Part shown: positions 49,509 through 58,851 of the stretch, piece after piece
How the letters are laid out: each line of letters begins with the position of its first letter
Position numbering within the stretch: position 1 is the stretch's first letter
Assembly (NCBI GenBank): GCA_035456465.1
Contig: DATIDD010000100.1
Coordinates: forward strand, 1 to 64,000
Reading direction: 5' to 3'
From: DATHTC01 sp035456465
GTDB taxonomy: Bacteria; Actinomycetota; Thermoleophilia; Gaiellales; Gaiellaceae
Length of the DNA stretch: 64,000 bases
Notes under the pieces: model-generated
Database searches by the model: none
Told to the model about the DNA's origin: nothing
Seen by the model: the letters and a program-made list of their open reading frames with translations, nothing else
Made by a program: the position numbers and the translations under genes

Positions 49509-49924
49509 ACCACGGCGCCGTCGGAGGCGGCCAGCGCCGACTCGATCCGCTCGAGCCGCCGGTCGACGCTCTTCCACCCGGAGGTGACGAGGTCGACGAG
49601 CACGGCGAGGTCGTCCACGCGGGCGTGGCGCTCGGCGAGCAGGTCGCCCTCGACCCGCTCGAGCCGTCCGATCACGGCGTTGAGCAGGCCGCGAACCTCG
49701 GCCAGGTGGCGCCCGACCGGCGCGGCCTCGGCGCGGACGCCGTCGCGGACGGCATCGCCGACGCGCGACGGAAGCGTGCTCTCGAGCTCGGCGGCGGCCT
49801 GGGCGAGCTGCTCGATCTGGGCGCGGGCGCGTTCGAGGGCCGCGTCCACGTCGCCCGGAGAGGTTCGTCCCTCGGCAGCGTCGGAGAGCCGCTCCATCGC
49901 CCTCTCGACCGCGTCGGGATCCAT
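49460..49924 (-). CDS. Coiled-coil protein of unknown function
   Basis: A 154-residue cytosolic, acidic helical protein starting ATG 49924 (MDPDAVERAMERLSDAAEG) with long heptad-like runs (ARAQIEQLAQAAAELES; LLNAVIGRLERVEGDL; RRLERIESALAA). No recognised family. It runs convergently with the sensor kinase gene, overlapping it by 49 bp, and diverges from queA with 32 bp between. Confidence 0.6.
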   Translation of the reverse strand: MDPDAVERAMERLSDAAEGRTSPGDVDAALERARAQIEQLAQAAAELESTLPSRVGDAVRDGVRAEAAPVGRHLAEVRGLLNAVIGRLERVEGDLLAERHARVDDLAVLVDLVTSGWKSVDRRLERIESALAASDGAVVYRMEERRPPSAGSAP

Positions 49925-49956
49925 GCCTGCAGGGTACAACGTTCGCCGGACGAACG

Positions 49957-50898
49957 ATGCAGGTGGCCGAGCTCGACTACGACCTCCCTCCGGAGCTCAT
50001 CGCCCAGCACCCCGCGGAGCGGCGTGACGAGTCGCGCCTGCTCGTCTACGAGCGTGTCAGCGGAGCCGTCCGCCACCGGCGCTTCGCGGAGCTCCCGGCC
50101 GAGCTGAGCGGCGAGCTCGTCGTCGTGAACGACACGCGGGTCGTCCCCGCCCGCATCCGGGCTCGGCGGGCGAGCGGCGGTGCGGCCGAGGTGCTCCTGC
50201 TCGAGCGGCTGGACGAGGTGGGAACCTGGGAGGGGCTGGCACGGCCCTCGCGGAAGCTGCGCGCAGGGGAGCGGCTCGGCCCGGTCGAGCTCGTCGCGCC
50301 GCTCGGCGACGGCCGGTGGCGCCTGCGCCTCCGGGGCGAGCCGGAGGGCGAGCCGCCGCTGCCGCCGTACATCGTCGAGCCGCTGCGCGATCCCTCGCGC
50401 TACCAGACCGTCTACGCGCGCGACGCGGGCTCCGCGGCCGCCCCGACGGCGGGGCTCCACTTCACGCCCGAGCTGCTCCGGTCGCTCGACGTCGAGCGCG
50501 TCACCCTCCACGTCGGGCTCGACACGTTTCGCCCCGTGAGCGTCGCCACGCTCGAGGAGCACGAGCTCCACGGGGAGCGGTACGAGGTGCGGCCGGAGGC
50601 CTGGGAGCGGATCCGCGCCGCAGAGCGTGTGGTCGCGGTCGGCACGACGACGGTGCGGGTGCTCGAGACGCTGGCGCGCGGCGCTCCGCTCGCCGGCCGG
50701 ACGTCCCTGTTCGTCACGCCAGGGTTCGCGTTCCGCCGCGTGGACGCGCTGCTCACGAACTTCCACCTGCCGCGCTCGACGCTCCTCGCGCTCGTGATGG
50801 CGTTCGCCGGGGTCGAGGAGACGAGGGAGCTGTACCGGCTGGCGGTGCGGGAGCGGTACCGCTTCTACTCCTTCGGCGACGCCATGTTGATCCTCTGA
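49957..50898 (+). CDS. queA: S-adenosylmethionine:tRNA ribosyltransferase-isomerase QueA
   Basis: A 313-residue enzyme that transfers the ribosyl part of SAM to preQ1 in tRNA to form epoxyqueuosine. Recognised by YDLPPELIAQHPAERRDESRL broken by LPPEL, VVVNDTRVVPARI, PTAGLHFTPELL and TNFHLPRSTLLALVMAFAG. The length is a little below the E. coli form. ATG 49957; tgt follows 18 bp later, giving the classical queA-tgt-yajC-secDF order. Confidence 0.96.
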   Translation: MQVAELDYDLPPELIAQHPAERRDESRLLVYERVSGAVRHRRFAELPAELSGELVVVNDTRVVPARIRARRASGGAAEVLLLERLDEVGTWEGLARPSRKLRAGERLGPVELVAPLGDGRWRLRLRGEPEGEPPLPPYIVEPLRDPSRYQTVYARDAGSAAAPTAGLHFTPELLRSLDVERVTLHVGLDTFRPVSVATLEEHELHGERYEVRPEAWERIRAAERVVAVGTTTVRVLETLARGAPLAGRTSLFVTPGFAFRRVDALLTNFHLPRSTLLALVMAFAGVEETRELYRLAVRERYRFYSFGDAMLIL

Positions 50899-50916
50899 CC
50901 CGGCAGGATGCGGTGC

Positions 50917-52044
50917 ATGACCCCGACGTCGCCGCCCTTCGAGGTCGCCGCCCGCGACGGGGAGGCGCGCGCCGGGATCCTCCGCACCGCGCACGGCGAG
51001 GTCCGGACGCCCGTGTTCATGCCCGTCGGAACGAAGGGCACCGTCAAGGGCGTCGACCCCGACGAGTTGCGCGCGCTCGGCGCGCAACTGATCCTCGCCA
51101 ACACGTACCACCTCCACTTCCGCCCGGGCGAGGACGTCGTCGGCGAGCTCGGCGGCCTCCACGCGTTCGCCGGGTGGGACGGGCCGATCCTCACCGACTC
51201 GGGCGGCTTCCAGGTCTTCAGCCTGCGCCACACCCTCCAGGGCGTGGACGACGACGGCGTGACCTTCCGCTCCGTGTACGACGGCTCCCTCGAGCGGTTC
51301 ACGCCCGAGTCGGCGGCGGCGATCCAGGCGACGCTCGGCAGCGACGTCGCGATGTGCCTCGACATCTGCCCGCCCCCCGGCGTTCCGCGGCGCGAGCTCG
51401 AGGAGGCGGTCCGGCGCACCACGGTCTGGGCGCGCCGCCAGGCCGACGCGCCGCGCGCCCCCGGGCAGCTCCGCTTCGGGATCACCCAGGGCGCGGCCGA
51501 CGCCGACCTCCGCCGCCGCTCGATCGAGGAGCTCGTCCCGCTCGGGTTCGACGGCTACGCGCTGGGCGGCCTCTCCGTCGGGGAGGACCGGGAGCTGATG
51601 TTCGCGGCGACGGCCGAGGCGGCGCCGCAGCTCCCCGCCGACCGGCCCCGCTACTTCATGGGGATCGGCGACCCGGAGGGGGTGCTCAACGTGATCGCGG
51701 CCGGGATCGACATGTTCGACTGCGTGCTCCCGACGCGCGTCGCGCGCACCGGCTCGGCGCTCACGTGGGAGGGCCGCCTGAATCTCCGCAACGCCCGCTT
51801 CGCGCGCGACCCGCGGCCGCTCGACGAGGGCTGCGCCTGCCCGGCCTGCCGGCGCTTCAGCCGCGCCTACGTCCGGCACCTCGTCAACCAGGACGAGCTC
51901 CTCGGGCTGCGGCTCCTGAGCCTGCATAATCTGCGCTTCCTGCTCGAACTGACCGCCGGCGCACGTGCTGCGATCGAGCGGGGAGCGCTCGCCTCGTACC
52001 GGGCCGACGCGCTCGCCCGCCTCGGCGCGGCCGCCGCCGCCTGA
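50917..52044 (+). CDS. tgt: tRNA-guanine transglycosylase
   Basis: A 375-residue enzyme that exchanges guanine-34 for preQ1 in tRNAs with GUN anticodons. PVFMPVGTKGTVKG, LTDSGGFQVFSL and GSDVAMCLDIC form the TIM-barrel core. The zinc site CACPACRRF and its His in LLSLHN are intact. ATG 50917 has an AGG nine bases before; ATG at 50908 is an alternative with no such site. Together with queA and queG it implies queuosine-modified tRNA. Confidence 0.96.
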   Translation: MTPTSPPFEVAARDGEARAGILRTAHGEVRTPVFMPVGTKGTVKGVDPDELRALGAQLILANTYHLHFRPGEDVVGELGGLHAFAGWDGPILTDSGGFQVFSLRHTLQGVDDDGVTFRSVYDGSLERFTPESAAAIQATLGSDVAMCLDICPPPGVPRRELEEAVRRTTVWARRQADAPRAPGQLRFGITQGAADADLRRRSIEELVPLGFDGYALGGLSVGEDRELMFAATAEAAPQLPADRPRYFMGIGDPEGVLNVIAAGIDMFDCVLPTRVARTGSALTWEGRLNLRNARFARDPRPLDEGCACPACRRFSRAYVRHLVNQDELLGLRLLSLHNLRFLLELTAGARAAIERGALASYRADALARLGAAAAA

Positions 52045-52054
52045 AGGAGACCAC

Positions 52055-52396
52055 GTGGAGTTCCTGCTGTTCCTGGTGTTCGGGTTCGCCCTGATCTGGC
52101 TGCTGATCGTCCTCCCCCAACGCCGCCGCCAGCAGGCGCAGGCCTCGGTGCTCGACCGGCTGAAGCCCGGCGACTACGTCGTCACCGCGGGCGGCATGTA
52201 CGGGACGATCACGGAGGTCGGCGAGGACGACCTCGGGCTCGAGATCGCGCCGGACGTCGAGGTGCGCGTCGCCAAGCGGGCGATCGGCGCCGTGATCCCG
52301 CCGGAGGAGATCGAGGACGTCGAGGTCGGGGAGCCGGAATCGGCGCCCGAGCCGCGGACGGCCCCGGAGCCTCCGGGGGCCGAAGAGCGACGCTAA
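52055..52396 (+). CDS. yajC: Preprotein translocase subunit YajC
   Basis: A 113-residue single-pass protein: FLLFLVFGFALIWLLIVLPQRRRQQAQ (membrane helix plus basic turn), then VLDRLKPGDYVVTAGGMYGTITEVGEDD. It accompanies SecDF at the translocon. GTG 52055 follows an AAGGAGA site by four bases, which decides this start over the longer frame. The acidic, Pro-rich C-terminus is longer than in E. coli. Confidence 0.95.
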   Translation: MEFLLFLVFGFALIWLLIVLPQRRRQQAQASVLDRLKPGDYVVTAGGMYGTITEVGEDDLGLEIAPDVEVRVAKRAIGAVIPPEEIEDVEVGEPESAPEPRTAPEPPGAEERR

Positions 52397-52411
52397 CCTA
52401 GGTCGCTGCCC

Positions 52412-55177
52412 GTGAGAGAGCGCCGCAACCACCTCGTCCTCGTCGCGCTGATCCTCGCCGCGCTGATCGGCGCGGCGCTGCTCGCGATCCCGGGCTCGCC
52501 GCTGCACAAGAAGCCCGTGCTCGGGCTCGACCTGCAGGGCGGCCTCGAGGTGGTGCTGAAGGCGGTGCCGCCGCCCGGCCGGTCGCTGCAGAAGTCCGAC
52601 CTCGACCGCTCCGTCGAGATCATCCGCAACCGCGTGGACAAGCTGGGCGTGGCGGAGCCCGAGATCCGCAAGCAGGGCACGGACCAGATCGCCGTCGCGC
52701 TGCCGGGGGTGAAGGACCCGGACCGGGTGCGGGACATCATCGGCTCCACCGCGAAGCTCGAGCTCTACGACCTCGAGACCTCGCTGTTCGGGCCCTCGAT
52801 CAGCGCGACGGGCCAGGCGATCCCCGAGGACTCGATCTACGACCTGCTGCGCAGCGCCTCCACGCAGTCGCTCGTCAAGCGCTTCGGCGGCAAGCAGTGG
52901 TACCGCTTCGACGCCGACGGCAAGCTCGTCGCCGGCCCGATGCGCTCCCGGAAGGCGCTGCTCGCGAACACCGACGGCAAGGTGCCGCAGGGACAGAAGG
53001 TCTTCGCCGTGCCGAACGGCTCGATCGTGATCACCTGCGGGCCGGCGGCCGGGTTCTGCCCGCCCGCGATCACGCCCGGAAAGGACGCCTACTACCTGTT
53101 CAAGTACCGCCCCAACGACGAGGCGAACCCCGTCCCGCAGATGACCGGCGAGGACCTCCGCCTGGGCGGCACGCGGCAGGACTTCGACACCAGCCCGGGC
53201 GGCTCGAACCAGCCGATCGTGACGATGCAGTTCACCGACGCGGGCGGCGACAAGTTCCAGAAGATCACCCGCGACATCTGGGTGCGCGGCCGCCTCCGCA
53301 ACGAGCCGCAGCACTTCGCGATCGTGCTCGACCGCGAGATCAAGTCGTTCCCGCAGATCGACCCGACCGACGCGTCGCTGTCCAACGGCATCGGCGGCGG
53401 CCGGGCGCAGATCGAGGGCAACTTCACGGTGGGCGAGGCGAAGGACCTCGCGCTCGTGCTCCAGACGGGCGCCCTGCCGGTCGAGTTCCAGACGCTGTCG
53501 GAGACGCAGATCTCCGCCACCCTCGGCCAGGACTCGCTGCGCGAGGCGCTCCGGGCGGCCGTCGCCGGCATGGCCGCGGTCGCGCTCTTCCTGCTGCTCT
53601 TCTACCGCTTCCTGGGCGTCGTCGCGGTGGCCGGCCTGGGCATCTACGCCGTCCTCCTCTACGCGATGATCCTGCTGTTCAACGTCACCCTGACGCTGCC
53701 GGGCTTCGCGGGGATGATCCTCACCATCGGCGTCGCGGCGGACGCGAACATCGTCATCTTCGAGCGCATCAAGGAGGAGGCGAGAGGCGGGCGATCGGTC
53801 CGCGCCGCGGTCTCCGCCGGGTACACGAAGGGCTTCGCGACGATCGTCGACGCGAACATGGTGACGGCGATCACCGCGCTCGTGCTGTTCGCGCTCGCGA
53901 CCGCCGGCGTGCGCGGGTTCGCGCTGATGCTGCTGATCGGCACGGCGATGTCGCTCGTCACTGCCGTGTTCGCCACCCGCGCGATGCTCGGCCTGCTCGC
54001 CGGCTTCCGCTGGTTCAACAGCCCGCGCTTCATGGGCGCGACCGGGATGCAGATCCCGAACTGGATCCGCCACGACTACATCGGCAAGCGGAACATCTGG
54101 TTCGCGGTCTCGGGCGTCGTGCTCGCGGTCGCGGCGATCTCGATCGGCGTCCGGGGGCTCAACCTCGGGATCGACTTCGAGGGCGGGACCAAGGTCTCGT
54201 TCGCGACGTCGCAGCCGGTCCCGCTCGAGGAGGTGCGGGCGCAGGCGGAGCGGATCGGACAGGGCGGCGCCGTGATCCAGGGCGTGGGCGAGAGCGCCGG
54301 GAACGAGCGGTACTCCGAGTTCCAGCTGCAGACGGAGGCGCTGACGGCGGCCGAGCAGCGCCGGCTCAACACCGAGCTGCAGCGGAACGCCTCGCTCGAG
54401 CGGGGCAGCTTCAACGTCACCACCGTCTCGGCGAGCTTCGGCGAACAGGTGGCGCGCGGCGCGATCTACGCGATCCTGCTGTCGCTCCTCTTCGTCGTTC
54501 TCTACATCACGATCCGCTTCCAGTGGAAGTTCGCGGTCGCCGTGATCCTGGCGATGCTCCACGACATCCTCATCGCCGTCGGGATCTACTCGCTCGTCGG
54601 GAAGGAGGTCTCGACCGCCACGGTCGCGGCGATCCTGACCGTGCTCGGCTACTCGATCTACGACACGATCATCATCCTCGACCGCGTGCGGGAGAACATG
54701 CCGCTGATGCGGCGGTCCTCGTTCCAGGAGATCGCCAACGTCTCGCTGTGGGAGACGATCCGCCGCTCCCTCGCGACGACGTTCATCACGCTGCTGCCGA
54801 TCACCGCGCTGTACCTGTTCGGCGGCGAGACACTGAAGGACTTCGCGTTCGCCCTCCTGGTCGGGATCGGCTCCGGCGCGTACTCGTCGATCTTCATCGC
54901 CGCGCCGATCGTCACGATGCTGAAGGAGCGCGAGCCCGAGTACGCACGGCGCAAGGGCCTCGTCAGCGGCGAGAAGCTCCCCGGCGACGAGGAGCCGCCC
55001 GCCGGCGACGGCCGCCCCCCGCGGGTCGAGCGCGCGCCCGAGCCGCCGACGCCGGAGCCGGCCTTCGCCGCCGCACCGCCGAAGCCCGCGGCGCAGCAGC
55101 AGCCGTCGGGCTCGTCGGACAAGCGCGAGCGCCGCCGCCAGCGTCGCTCGACGCGTCCTCATGGACGAGCCCGGTAG
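52412..55177 (+). CDS. secDF: Fused protein-export subunit SecDF
   Basis: A 921-residue fusion that uses proton flow to pull exported proteins through SecYEG. SecD part (1 to about 535): LGLDLQGGLEVVL near 37-49 and GVAADANIVIFERIKEE in the membrane. SecF part begins about 545 with NWIRHDYIGKRNIWF, then IDFEGGTKV (about 585) and LGYSIYDTIIILDRVREN. SecD carries an enlarged outside domain. The C-terminal 75 residues are a Pro/Ala-rich, basic tail. GTG 52412; the last 17 bases overlap the next gene. Confidence 0.95.
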   Translation: MRERRNHLVLVALILAALIGAALLAIPGSPLHKKPVLGLDLQGGLEVVLKAVPPPGRSLQKSDLDRSVEIIRNRVDKLGVAEPEIRKQGTDQIAVALPGVKDPDRVRDIIGSTAKLELYDLETSLFGPSISATGQAIPEDSIYDLLRSASTQSLVKRFGGKQWYRFDADGKLVAGPMRSRKALLANTDGKVPQGQKVFAVPNGSIVITCGPAAGFCPPAITPGKDAYYLFKYRPNDEANPVPQMTGEDLRLGGTRQDFDTSPGGSNQPIVTMQFTDAGGDKFQKITRDIWVRGRLRNEPQHFAIVLDREIKSFPQIDPTDASLSNGIGGGRAQIEGNFTVGEAKDLALVLQTGALPVEFQTLSETQISATLGQDSLREALRAAVAGMAAVALFLLLFYRFLGVVAVAGLGIYAVLLYAMILLFNVTLTLPGFAGMILTIGVAADANIVIFERIKEEARGGRSVRAAVSAGYTKGFATIVDANMVTAITALVLFALATAGVRGFALMLLIGTAMSLVTAVFATRAMLGLLAGFRWFNSPRFMGATGMQIPNWIRHDYIGKRNIWFAVSGVVLAVAAISIGVRGLNLGIDFEGGTKVSFATSQPVPLEEVRAQAERIGQGGAVIQGVGESAGNERYSEFQLQTEALTAAEQRRLNTELQRNASLERGSFNVTTVSASFGEQVARGAIYAILLSLLFVVLYITIRFQWKFAVAVILAMLHDILIAVGIYSLVGKEVSTATVAAILTVLGYSIYDTIIILDRVRENMPLMRRSSFQEIANVSLWETIRRSLATTFITLLPITALYLFGGETLKDFAFALLVGIGSGAYSSIFIAAPIVTMLKEREPEYARRKGLVSGEKLPGDEEPPAGDGRPPRVERAPEPPTPEPAFAAAPPKPAAQQQPSGSSDKRERRRQRRSTRPHGRAR

Positions 55178-55529
55178 CCCGAACGGCGACCGGTCGCTGA
55201 AGGACCTCGCGGAGCGGTTCGCGCTGGCGCTCGTCGGCGCGGTCGCGCTGTCGGGTGAGCGGGCCGAGCGCCTCGCGGAGGAGCTCGTCGACGCGGGCGG
55301 GACGAAGGCCGGCGACGCGCGCGCGGCGTTCCGCGACCTGACCGGCAGGCTCCGGGGCGATGGCGAGGCAGCGCACCGGCTCGCGCGGCTCTTCCACGAG
55401 CTCGGGCTCGTCACGCGCGAGGAGTGGGACGAGCTGGACCTCCGCGTCGCGCAGCTCGAGCACCGCGTGCGGCTGCTCGAGGACGGGCCGCGGCCGGCCC
55501 GGCACGAGACACCGCCGCCCGCGCCCTAG
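55161..55529 (+). CDS. Small coiled-coil (phasin-like) protein of unknown function
   Basis: A 122-residue helical protein from ATG 55161, beginning MDEPGSPNGDRSLKDLAERF. Long amphipathic helices (ALVGAVALSGERAERLAEEL; RLHELGLVTREEWDELDLRVAQL split by small residues) recall polyhydroxyalkanoate granule-associated proteins. That is only a resemblance. It overlaps secDF by 17 bp and shares its stop ctag (55526-55529) with the convergent antiporter gene. Confidence 0.6.
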   Translation: MDEPGSPNGDRSLKDLAERFALALVGAVALSGERAERLAEELVDAGGTKAGDARAAFRDLTGRLRGDGEAAHRLARLFHELGLVTREEWDELDLRVAQLEHRVRLLEDGPRPARHETPPPAP

Positions 55530-56971
55530 GCGCTTCGCCAGTCGGCGAAGAGCTGCTCGACCGTGTCGCGGAGCTCCGGCCGCAGCAGCAGGTAGAGCTC
55601 GTCCCCGGCACGGACGACCGTGCTCCCTCGCGGCGGCAGCGAATCCCCGTCGCGGACGATCACGGCCACGATCGCCTGCCGCGGGAGGCCGAGCTCGCGG
55701 ACGGGCTTCCCGTCGGGGACGTCGCCGGGGTTCACGGAGAACTCGACGCGCTCGAGCCCACGCGCGGCACCGACCTCGATCGGCGGCCGCCACGCCGGCG
55801 CCGACGGGCGGACGAGCCCGAGCCGCCGCGCCACGGGCTCGAGCGTCGTCCCCTGGAGCAGCGCCGAGACGAGCACGACGAAGAAGACGACGTTGAAGAT
55901 CGTGTCACTGTCCTCGACGGCCTCCGACTGCGCGAACGTCGCGAGCACGATCGGCACCGCGCCGCGAAGGCCGGCCCAGCCGATGAGCGCCTGCTCGCGG
56001 ACCGTGAAGCCCTGGCGGATCGTCGACACCCAGACCGCGACCGGGCGCGCGACGAAGAGCAGCACGAGGGTGAGCGCGAGGCCCGGGAGCACGACCGGCC
56101 CGAGCTCGCTCGGGAACACGAGCAGGCCGAGCGCGACGAACAGGCCGACCTGGGCGACGAACGCGAGCCCCTGGTGGAACGACACGATCTGGTGGCGGAA
56201 CGGCGTGTGGGTGTTCCCCACGAACAGGCCGACGACGTAGACGGCGAGGAAGCCGCTGCCGTGCAGGACGTCCGTGAGGCCGTAGGACAGCGCCGCCGTC
56301 GCGACCGAGGCGACGGCCACGAACGGGTCCATCGAGTCGGGCATGCGCCCGAACGCCCAGGACGCCGCGAGCCCGAGGATGACGCCGAAGACGAGCCCGA
56401 GGCCGAGCTCGCTGACGAGCAGGAAGCCGAAGCCGGCGGGGCCCAGCTCCCCTTCGATCCATCCGATCAGCCCGACGGTCAGCGCCACCGCCGCCGGGTC
56501 GTTGACGCCGGACTCCGCCTCGAGCACGCGTGCGACGCGCCGCCGGAGCGTGGTGAAGCGGAGCGTCGCGAACACGGCGGCGGCGTCGGTCGAGGCGACG
56601 ACGGCCCCGAGCAGCAGCCCCGTCGACGTGTCCAGGTCGAACAGCGCGATTCCGGCGAGGCCGGTGAGGACCGCGGTCACCGCGACGCCGACCGTGCCGA
56701 GGAGCGACGCCGTGAGGAGCACCGGCTGGAGGCCGCGCCAGGCGGTCGTCAGGCCGCCCTCGAACAGGATCGCGACCAGTCCCACCACGCCGACGGCGCG
56801 GGCGACCTCCGGGTCGTCGAACGGGATCCCGCCGGGCCCCTCCGACCCGAGCACCATGCCGAGCCCGAGGAACACGATCAGCAGCGGCACGCCGCTGCGG
56901 CTGGCCGCGAACGCGCCGATCAGCGCGGCCAGGAGGATCGCGCCGACGACGAGGAGGAGGATCCCTTCCAC
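55526..56971 (-). CDS. CvrA/NhaP2-type potassium/proton antiporter with RCK_C domain
   Basis: A 481-residue polytopic antiporter from GTG 56971 (MEGILLLVVGAILLAALIG). Family parts: VFLGLGMVLGSEGPGGIPF, VASTDAAAVFATLRFTTL, AESGVNDPAAVALTVGLI and LRGAVPIVLATFAQ. The C-terminal 70 residues look like an RCK_C/TrkA_C nucleotide-binding module (AIVAVIVRDGDSLPPRGSTV). It probably exports K+ in exchange for protons. It diverges from the UbiB gene with 27 bp between, and shares a stop with the small helical protein. Confidence 0.9.
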   Translation of the reverse strand: MEGILLLVVGAILLAALIGAFAASRSGVPLLIVFLGLGMVLGSEGPGGIPFDDPEVARAVGVVGLVAILFEGGLTTAWRGLQPVLLTASLLGTVGVAVTAVLTGLAGIALFDLDTSTGLLLGAVVASTDAAAVFATLRFTTLRRRVARVLEAESGVNDPAAVALTVGLIGWIEGELGPAGFGFLLVSELGLGLVFGVILGLAASWAFGRMPDSMDPFVAVASVATAALSYGLTDVLHGSGFLAVYVVGLFVGNTHTPFRHQIVSFHQGLAFVAQVGLFVALGLLVFPSELGPVVLPGLALTLVLLFVARPVAVWVSTIRQGFTVREQALIGWAGLRGAVPIVLATFAQSEAVEDSDTIFNVVFFVVLVSALLQGTTLEPVARRLGLVRPSAPAWRPPIEVGAARGLERVEFSVNPGDVPDGKPVRELGLPRQAIVAVIVRDGDSLPPRGSTVVRAGDELYLLLRPELRDTVEQLFADWRSA

Positions 56972-56998
56972 CGCCGGGGAGCGTGTCAGACTGACGTT

Positions 56999-58654
56999 AT
57001 GGCGGTGCAGCCGAAGCAGCGCAACATCGGGCGCCTGTCCGAGATCGCGCAGGTCGCGGTGCGGCACGGCTTCGGGTACGTGATCGAGTCACGCGGGCCG
57101 TTCTCCCGCCGCGCTCCGGTCGAGGCGGTGTCGGCGTCCGAGCGCGGCCGGCACCTCCGCGAGATGCTCGAGGAGCTGGGCCCGACGTTCGTGAAGTTCG
57201 GCCAGCTGCTGTCGATGCGGCCAGACGTGCTTCCCCCGGACATCATCGCCGAGCTGCGCGGGCTCCAGGACGACGTGAAGGGGTTCCCGTACGAGGAGGC
57301 GGCCTCGCTGATCGAGGCCGAGCTCGACCTCCCCGTGGAGCGGCTCTTCACCGAGTTCGAGGAGACGCCGATCGCCGCCGCCTCGATCGGCCAGGTCCAC
57401 CGGGCGACGCTCCCGAACGGCGTCCGCGTCGCCGTGAAGGTGCAGCGGCCGGCGGCGCCGCGGCAGATCGAGGCGGACCTGGCGCTGATGTACCAGGCAG
57501 CCCGCATCGCGAAGGAGCGGATCCGCGCGTTCGACTTCATCGACACGCGGGCGCTCGTCGACGAGTTCGCGCGCTCGATCCGGCAGGAGCTCGACTACCG
57601 CATCGAGGCGCGCAACGCCGACCTGTTCCGGCGGAACTTCGCGGGCAGCCGGGACGTCGACATCCCCAAGGTCTTCTGGAGCTACACGCGCTCCCGTGTG
57701 ATCACCACCGAGCTGCTCGACGGCGTGCAGCTCGCGGACCTGCCGGTCGAGGCGTACACGGCCGAGGAGCGTCGAGCGCTCGCCACCACGATCGCCGAGG
57801 CGTGGATGGCGATGGTCTTCCGGCACGGGTTCTTCCACGCCGACCCGCACCCCGCGAACATCCTCGTGCTCGGCGAGGCCGAGCGGATCGGGCTCGTCGA
57901 CTTCGGACAGGCCGGGAAGCTCACCGACGAGGACGTGTCGAAGGCGACGCGCCTGTTCGTCGACGTCGCGAGCGAGAACGTGGACGAGCTGCCGAGGCGG
58001 CTCGCCGACCTCGGCGTGCGCTTCCCGCGGGAGGTCGAGGAGCAGCTGCGGACGGAGCTCCGCGACGTCTACTACCGCTACTACGGCGCGTCGCTCGCCG
58101 AGGTCGACCCGCTGCAGGTGATCCGCGAGGCGTTCCAGCTCATCTACTCGATGAACCTGCGGCTGCCGACGCGGTTCGTCCTGCTCGACAAGGCGATCGC
58201 CGCGCTCGGGTCGCTGACGGTCGAGCTCTATCCCGACTTCAACGTCTTCGAGGTGGCGAAGCCGTACGCGCGCGAGCTCGTGCTCTCCCGCTACACGCCC
58301 CATCGCGTGGTCGGGCGCGCCCGCCGTGAGGTGGTCGGGCTGGCACGGATCGCCAGCGACCTGCCGTACCAGGTGCACGACGTGATGGAGGAGCTGCGCG
58401 ACGGCCAGATCGAGGTCGGCTTCGTCCACAAGGGGCTCGACGACGTCTCGCACAAGCTCGACGTGATGTTCAACCGGCTCGCGGTGGCGCTGATCGTCAC
58501 CGGCGGCCTGATCGGCTCGTCCCTCATCGGGATCTTCGCGACGAGCGGCCCGCAGATCTTCGGCGTCCACTTCATCTCGGTGCTCGGGTTCGTCGCCTCC
58601 GCCGTGCTCGGCGCCTGGCTCCTCCTCGGCGTCATCCGCAGCGGCAGGCTCTGA
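56999..58654 (+). CDS. ABC1/UbiB-family atypical kinase
   Basis: A 551-residue membrane-associated atypical kinase. Motifs: KxGQ region FVKFGQLLSMRPDVLP, Ala-rich loop IAAASIGQVHRA, VAVKVQRP lysine, FFHADPHPANIL catalytic loop and DFGQ metal-binding sequence. C-terminal transmembrane segments (ALIVTGGLIGSSLIGIF; GFVASAVLGAWLLLGVI) end the protein. In other bacteria UbiB supports quinone biosynthesis; here menaquinone is more likely. ATG 56999. It precedes the small ORF at 58747. Confidence 0.93.
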   Translation: MAVQPKQRNIGRLSEIAQVAVRHGFGYVIESRGPFSRRAPVEAVSASERGRHLREMLEELGPTFVKFGQLLSMRPDVLPPDIIAELRGLQDDVKGFPYEEAASLIEAELDLPVERLFTEFEETPIAAASIGQVHRATLPNGVRVAVKVQRPAAPRQIEADLALMYQAARIAKERIRAFDFIDTRALVDEFARSIRQELDYRIEARNADLFRRNFAGSRDVDIPKVFWSYTRSRVITTELLDGVQLADLPVEAYTAEERRALATTIAEAWMAMVFRHGFFHADPHPANILVLGEAERIGLVDFGQAGKLTDEDVSKATRLFVDVASENVDELPRRLADLGVRFPREVEEQLRTELRDVYYRYYGASLAEVDPLQVIREAFQLIYSMNLRLPTRFVLLDKAIAALGSLTVELYPDFNVFEVAKPYARELVLSRYTPHRVVGRARREVVGLARIASDLPYQVHDVMEELRDGQIEVGFVHKGLDDVSHKLDVMFNRLAVALIVTGGLIGSSLIGIFATSGPQIFGVHFISVLGFVASAVLGAWLLLGVIRSGRL

Positions 58655-58746
58655 GGCTCCGCTTCGGTACGTTCTGCGTTGCGTCGGATCGGCACCGGTG
58701 AGGGACCGTCGTCGGGAGACGCGGCATTCGAATGCGAGGAGGGACG

Positions 58747-58851
58747 ATGGGGTTTCTCGACAAGGTGAAGGAGCAGGCCGAGCAGGCCGCGACGAAGGCC
58801 CGCGAGGGCGTTCAGGACGTGCGACGGTGTGAGGACGCCCGGCCTGCCTAG
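58747..58851 (+). CDS. Very short ORF with a strong ribosome-binding site, possibly a truncated gene
   Basis: ATG 58747 (MGFLDKVKEQAEQAATKAREG) has an excellent AGGAGGG site six bases before and reads for 34 residues to TAG 58851. The start resembles small actinobacterial coiled-coil proteins that run to 80-100 residues; here the reading frame stops early and the stop overlaps the convergent Kelch gene's stop by two bases. It may be a real microprotein, or a broken remnant whose tail was lost in a rearrangement. A palindrome GCATTCGAATGC lies at 58724-58735. Confidence 0.5.
   Translation: MGFLDKVKEQAEQAATKAREGVQDVRRCEDARPA

Noticed and set aside
58724..58735. Palindrome GCATTCGAATGC upstream of the 34-residue ORF as an operator.
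   Set aside because: A single 12-bp palindrome without other copies noticed and without a linked promoter is not enough to call a regulatory site.
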